Virus record (IMG/VR): IMGVR_UViG_3300037847_004172
Coordinates: 1-49,634 of that record
Direction: 5' to 3' (one strand)
Length of the DNA stretch: 49,634 nt
Origin: a virus
Positions within the stretch are counted from its first letter, which is position 1. Every line of letters starts with the position of its first letter. Below, one piece after another: positions 47,714-49,634 of this stretch. A program made the position numbers and the translations under genes. Below the pieces are notes generated by a model that made no database searches, had not been told where the DNA came from, and worked only from the letters and a program-made list of their open reading frames with translations.

Positions 47714-49006
47714 ATGGATATATTCGATAAATTGCAAGACTTCTGCGACAGAAATCATTACGTGAATGTGCAAGACAAAGTACCCATATTCCTGTGTAGC
47801 ATAGGGGCGCATATATTCAACACGATTAACAAATGCAGTCGTTGCGACTTTGACCCTGCTAATCCTATAGATGATTACTTCTCTATCCCCGATTGTCCTA
47901 TGAGGCACGATAACCTACCTATCTACACGCCAATGTCAAGACTTGCAGATACACGTATACACATACTCATGCGAGGGCAGAAGGGTTCGGGAAAGAACGT
48001 ATTGATTGATTTATTTCTTGCAGAAGGTACAGGTCTTCTTTGGAATCCGGATGGATTCAACGGAGTTGGGTTTAGGACAATGATGGGCGCACAGTCCGTT
48101 ACAGAGGCGGGTATGTTCGGCAGTATTAATGAAGACGGTTATGTCGGAGGTAGACCACTTGCAAGAGAGATGTGTGGTGGATTCTTGGGCTTCGAGGAGT
48201 TTTCCTCTATCACGGATGCAACTCGCAAAGAACACAGTATGGATATGAAAAACCAAATGCTTACTTCTCTCGACTCCGGTAGGGTACAGAAAGGTATGCG
48301 TAATGGATGGGTCAGATACAATACACGATACACAGTATGGGCGGGAACACAACCTGCTCGGTTTGAGTTAGTGTCCGGTCTTGACCGAAGGTTCTTCATC
48401 ATTGACATTGAGATGAACAGAGGCTTGGAGTTGCAATACAAGAAAGCACAGAATGCACAGGCAAGAATGACTCCGGCACAAAGAGCCGACTTAGCACAGT
48501 CCGCCATTGAGATGCGCTCTTGGTTCATCAACAGGATGTTAGATGCAACTTTGAAACCACCTCTCGGTGTAACTTTTACAGAGAAGTTTGAGGAGTGGGT
48601 TCTCAGAGATACTGTTCGTTCTTTCGAGAGCGACCTATTTAGAAGACTTGCAATTGGTTACGCAATGATGCAACCAAACTGGAAAGGCGGTGATATACTT
48701 ACAGTAGATGTTGACGACAGACTTGCAAGTATACTTGCATCTTCTTTGAAGATGAGAAGAAATGTTATGGATGCAGATTTGGCTCTCATCAAAACTACTT
48801 ACTGGAATGAGGATATGCCTCGCTCGAAACTTGTAAAAGAGATAAGCAGAGCGATTACAAATGGAGACTACCAACAGGCAAAGCGTTGGATAGAGGAGAA
48901 CCTAATTGGTGAGGATTGGTACAGAGAATATGTGCCTCACACTCATGGTAAAAGAGGTAGGCGGGGTGTCATGTGTCGCATAGGTATGCCGGATGGTGAC
49001 GAGTGA
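47714..49006 (+). CDS. MCM-like AAA+ replicative helicase, divergent
   Basis: A 430-residue ATPase translated from GAGGTGAGATAATG. Cys41-x-x-Cys44 and Cys61 near the N-terminus could bind zinc. Walker A Gly-Gln-Lys-Gly-Ser-Gly-Lys-Asn (88-95) ends in Asn instead of Ser/Thr. Walker B is Leu-Gly-Phe-Glu161-Glu162. A Ser-Gly-Arg-Val-Gln-Lys-Gly segment (188-194) resembles the MCM pre-sensor hairpin. Thr-Val-Trp-Ala-Gly-Thr-Gln precedes Leu-Asp-Arg225-Arg226-Phe-Phe (arginine finger). A winged-helix-like C-terminus follows. It likely unwinds viral DNA; it is shorter than cellular MCMs (600+). Confidence 0.72.
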   Translation: MDIFDKLQDFCDRNHYVNVQDKVPIFLCSIGAHIFNTINKCSRCDFDPANPIDDYFSIPDCPMRHDNLPIYTPMSRLADTRIHILMRGQKGSGKNVLIDLFLAEGTGLLWNPDGFNGVGFRTMMGAQSVTEAGMFGSINEDGYVGGRPLAREMCGGFLGFEEFSSITDATRKEHSMDMKNQMLTSLDSGRVQKGMRNGWVRYNTRYTVWAGTQPARFELVSGLDRRFFIIDIEMNRGLELQYKKAQNAQARMTPAQRADLAQSAIEMRSWFINRMLDATLKPPLGVTFTEKFEEWVLRDTVRSFESDLFRRLAIGYAMMQPNWKGGDILTVDVDDRLASILASSLKMRRNVMDADLALIKTTYWNEDMPRSKLVKEISRAITNGDYQQAKRWIEENLIGEDWYREYVPHTHGKRGRRGVMCRIGMPDGDE

Positions 49007-49269
49007 TGGTTAAACATCGTAGATTTATGGATGCGGTGTTTGAACACATAAGGTTGAACGGTGCTAAAACTGTTGCCGACCTTGTTTACGATGTGGAAAT
49101 AGTTGTAACTAATAACAGAAGAACAAAAAGGCATTATCTAAATGCACCGAGTAAGGGGCAACTTACAAGATTAATTACAATGGATTCTCGATTTGTGCAA
49201 GTAAGACAAGGAAACAAAGCATCCTTGTGGACTGTTGATGATAAATATTTGCAAGAAGAAGAAGAATAA
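49006..49269 (+). CDS. Small winged-helix-type protein, unknown
   Basis: An 87-residue protein from ATG 49006 (TGATG junction with the helicase). Val-Phe-Glu-His-Ile-Arg-Leu-Asn-Gly-Ala-Lys-Thr-Val-Ala-Asp-Leu-Val, a second helix, and Phe-Val-Gln-Val-Arg ... Ser-Leu-Trp-Thr-Val resemble a winged helix. Ends Gln-Glu-Glu-Glu-Glu. May act with the helicase. Confidence 0.6.
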   Translation: MVKHRRFMDAVFEHIRLNGAKTVADLVYDVEIVVTNNRRTKRHYLNAPSKGQLTRLITMDSRFVQVRQGNKASLWTVDDKYLQEEEE

Positions 49270-49311
49270 TGGTATAGATACGGTTAAAAAAGGGAGTATT
49301 GAGGATTATAT

Positions 49312-49634
49312 ATGCTCTACGAAATAGAGGATGTACTGGAAGCCCTTGATTTATTTCAAGCACAGGTGGCCGGTGACTTCTCATTAAGTGATTTTACAAG
49401 AGGAGAACTTGTAGGTATCATAGAGGATATGCTAAACGCTATGCCTTGTGATTATTGTGAAGCCCCATCCACTGACGAACTAATAGACAATTGCTACTTT
49501 TGCGAGGAGTGTCTTGAAAAGGCAGTCCGTTGTTATGTTTGTGAGATGTTGGTTATGCCCGAAGAAGCAGTCTTCGATTCAGAGGCTATGGTATCTATTT
49601 GCGACTCTTGCAACAAAAACATTCAAGCGGACAG
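49312..49634 (+). CDS. Cys-rich zinc protein, cut by window edge
   Basis: At least 107 residues. Acidic helical N-terminus, then Cys-Asp-Tyr-Cys, Cys-Tyr-Phe-Cys-Glu-Glu-Cys, Cys-Tyr-Val-Cys and Cys-Asp-Ser-Cys, a series typical of treble-clef or LIM-like double zinc ribbons. Ribosome site AGGGAG lies 14 or more bases before the ATG. The end is not visible. Confidence 0.62.
   Translation, partial: MLYEIEDVLEALDLFQAQVAGDFSLSDFTRGELVGIIEDMLNAMPCDYCEAPSTDELIDNCYFCEECLEKAVRCYVCEMLVMPEEAVFDSEAMVSICDSCNKNIQAD

Noticed and set aside
1-49634. tRNA genes, integrase/attachment sites, insertion sequences
   Set aside because: No cloverleaf, tyrosine or serine recombinase motifs, or transposase with terminal repeats were seen on either strand.

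Overview
The window is one incomplete segment of the genome of a tailed double-stranded DNA virus (Caudoviricetes). It carries a portal, large terminase, HK97-type capsid protein, prohead protease, tail tube, tail assembly chaperones and tape measure, and both ends cut through open genes. No tail sheath was seen, so a long non-contractile (siphovirus-like) tail is most likely. No integrase, tRNA, CRISPR array, DNA polymerase or recognisable lysis gene was found. The host cannot be named. Arg codons are mostly AGA/AGG and Ile ATA is common, there is an MCM-like AAA+ helicase, and one gene has a TTTATAAATA-type TATA box. These lean towards an archaeal host, probably aquatic, but this is inference. 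Strong GGAGG ribosome sites and hairpin-plus-T terminators are also present and do not decide the question.

Layout. Positions 1-27.75 kb are one leftward block of virion genes. In transcription order they are: small membrane protein, portal, membrane protein, tiny zinc peptide, unknown, SNase-like nuclease, multi-domain prohead protease with a nested scaffold, decoration protein, major capsid protein, small head proteins, two fibre genes (one a 1572-residue collagen-like protein), unknown, SAM methyltransferase, prolyl-4-hydroxylase-like oxygenase, membrane/SAP proteins, connectors, tail terminator with a lectin-like domain, tail tube, frameshifted chaperone pair, tape measure and a very large tail protein. 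A divergent control region at 27.75-28.0 kb separates this block from the rightward genes: metallophosphoesterase, a small protein, and terminase. A lone leftward virion-type gene (30.93-31.26 kb) ends against the terminase.

Positions 31.36-36.05 kb are a distinct cassette (unknown protein, MoxR-type AAA+ ATPase, its likely partner, two small proteins). It is tiled with perfect short inverted repeats, inside genes as well as between them. Positions 36.3-44.7 kb hold about 27 small, tightly overlapped early-type genes, many with zinc-binding Cys/His clusters and many ending in Glu runs, because the next gene's ribosome site is written into their last codons. Positions 44.8-49.6 kb hold an unknown gene and a last operon (unknowns, a DNA methyltransferase, an MCM-like helicase, a winged-helix-type protein, a Cys-rich protein). 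That operon is preceded by a second copy of the 27.85 kb control element.

The signals most worth following are the hairpin-tiled cassette and the palindrome TTGCAA, which is about 20 times over-represented through most of the window. Next are the collagen-like fibre encoded near its probable prolyl hydroxylase, and the duplicated roughly 95-bp control element.
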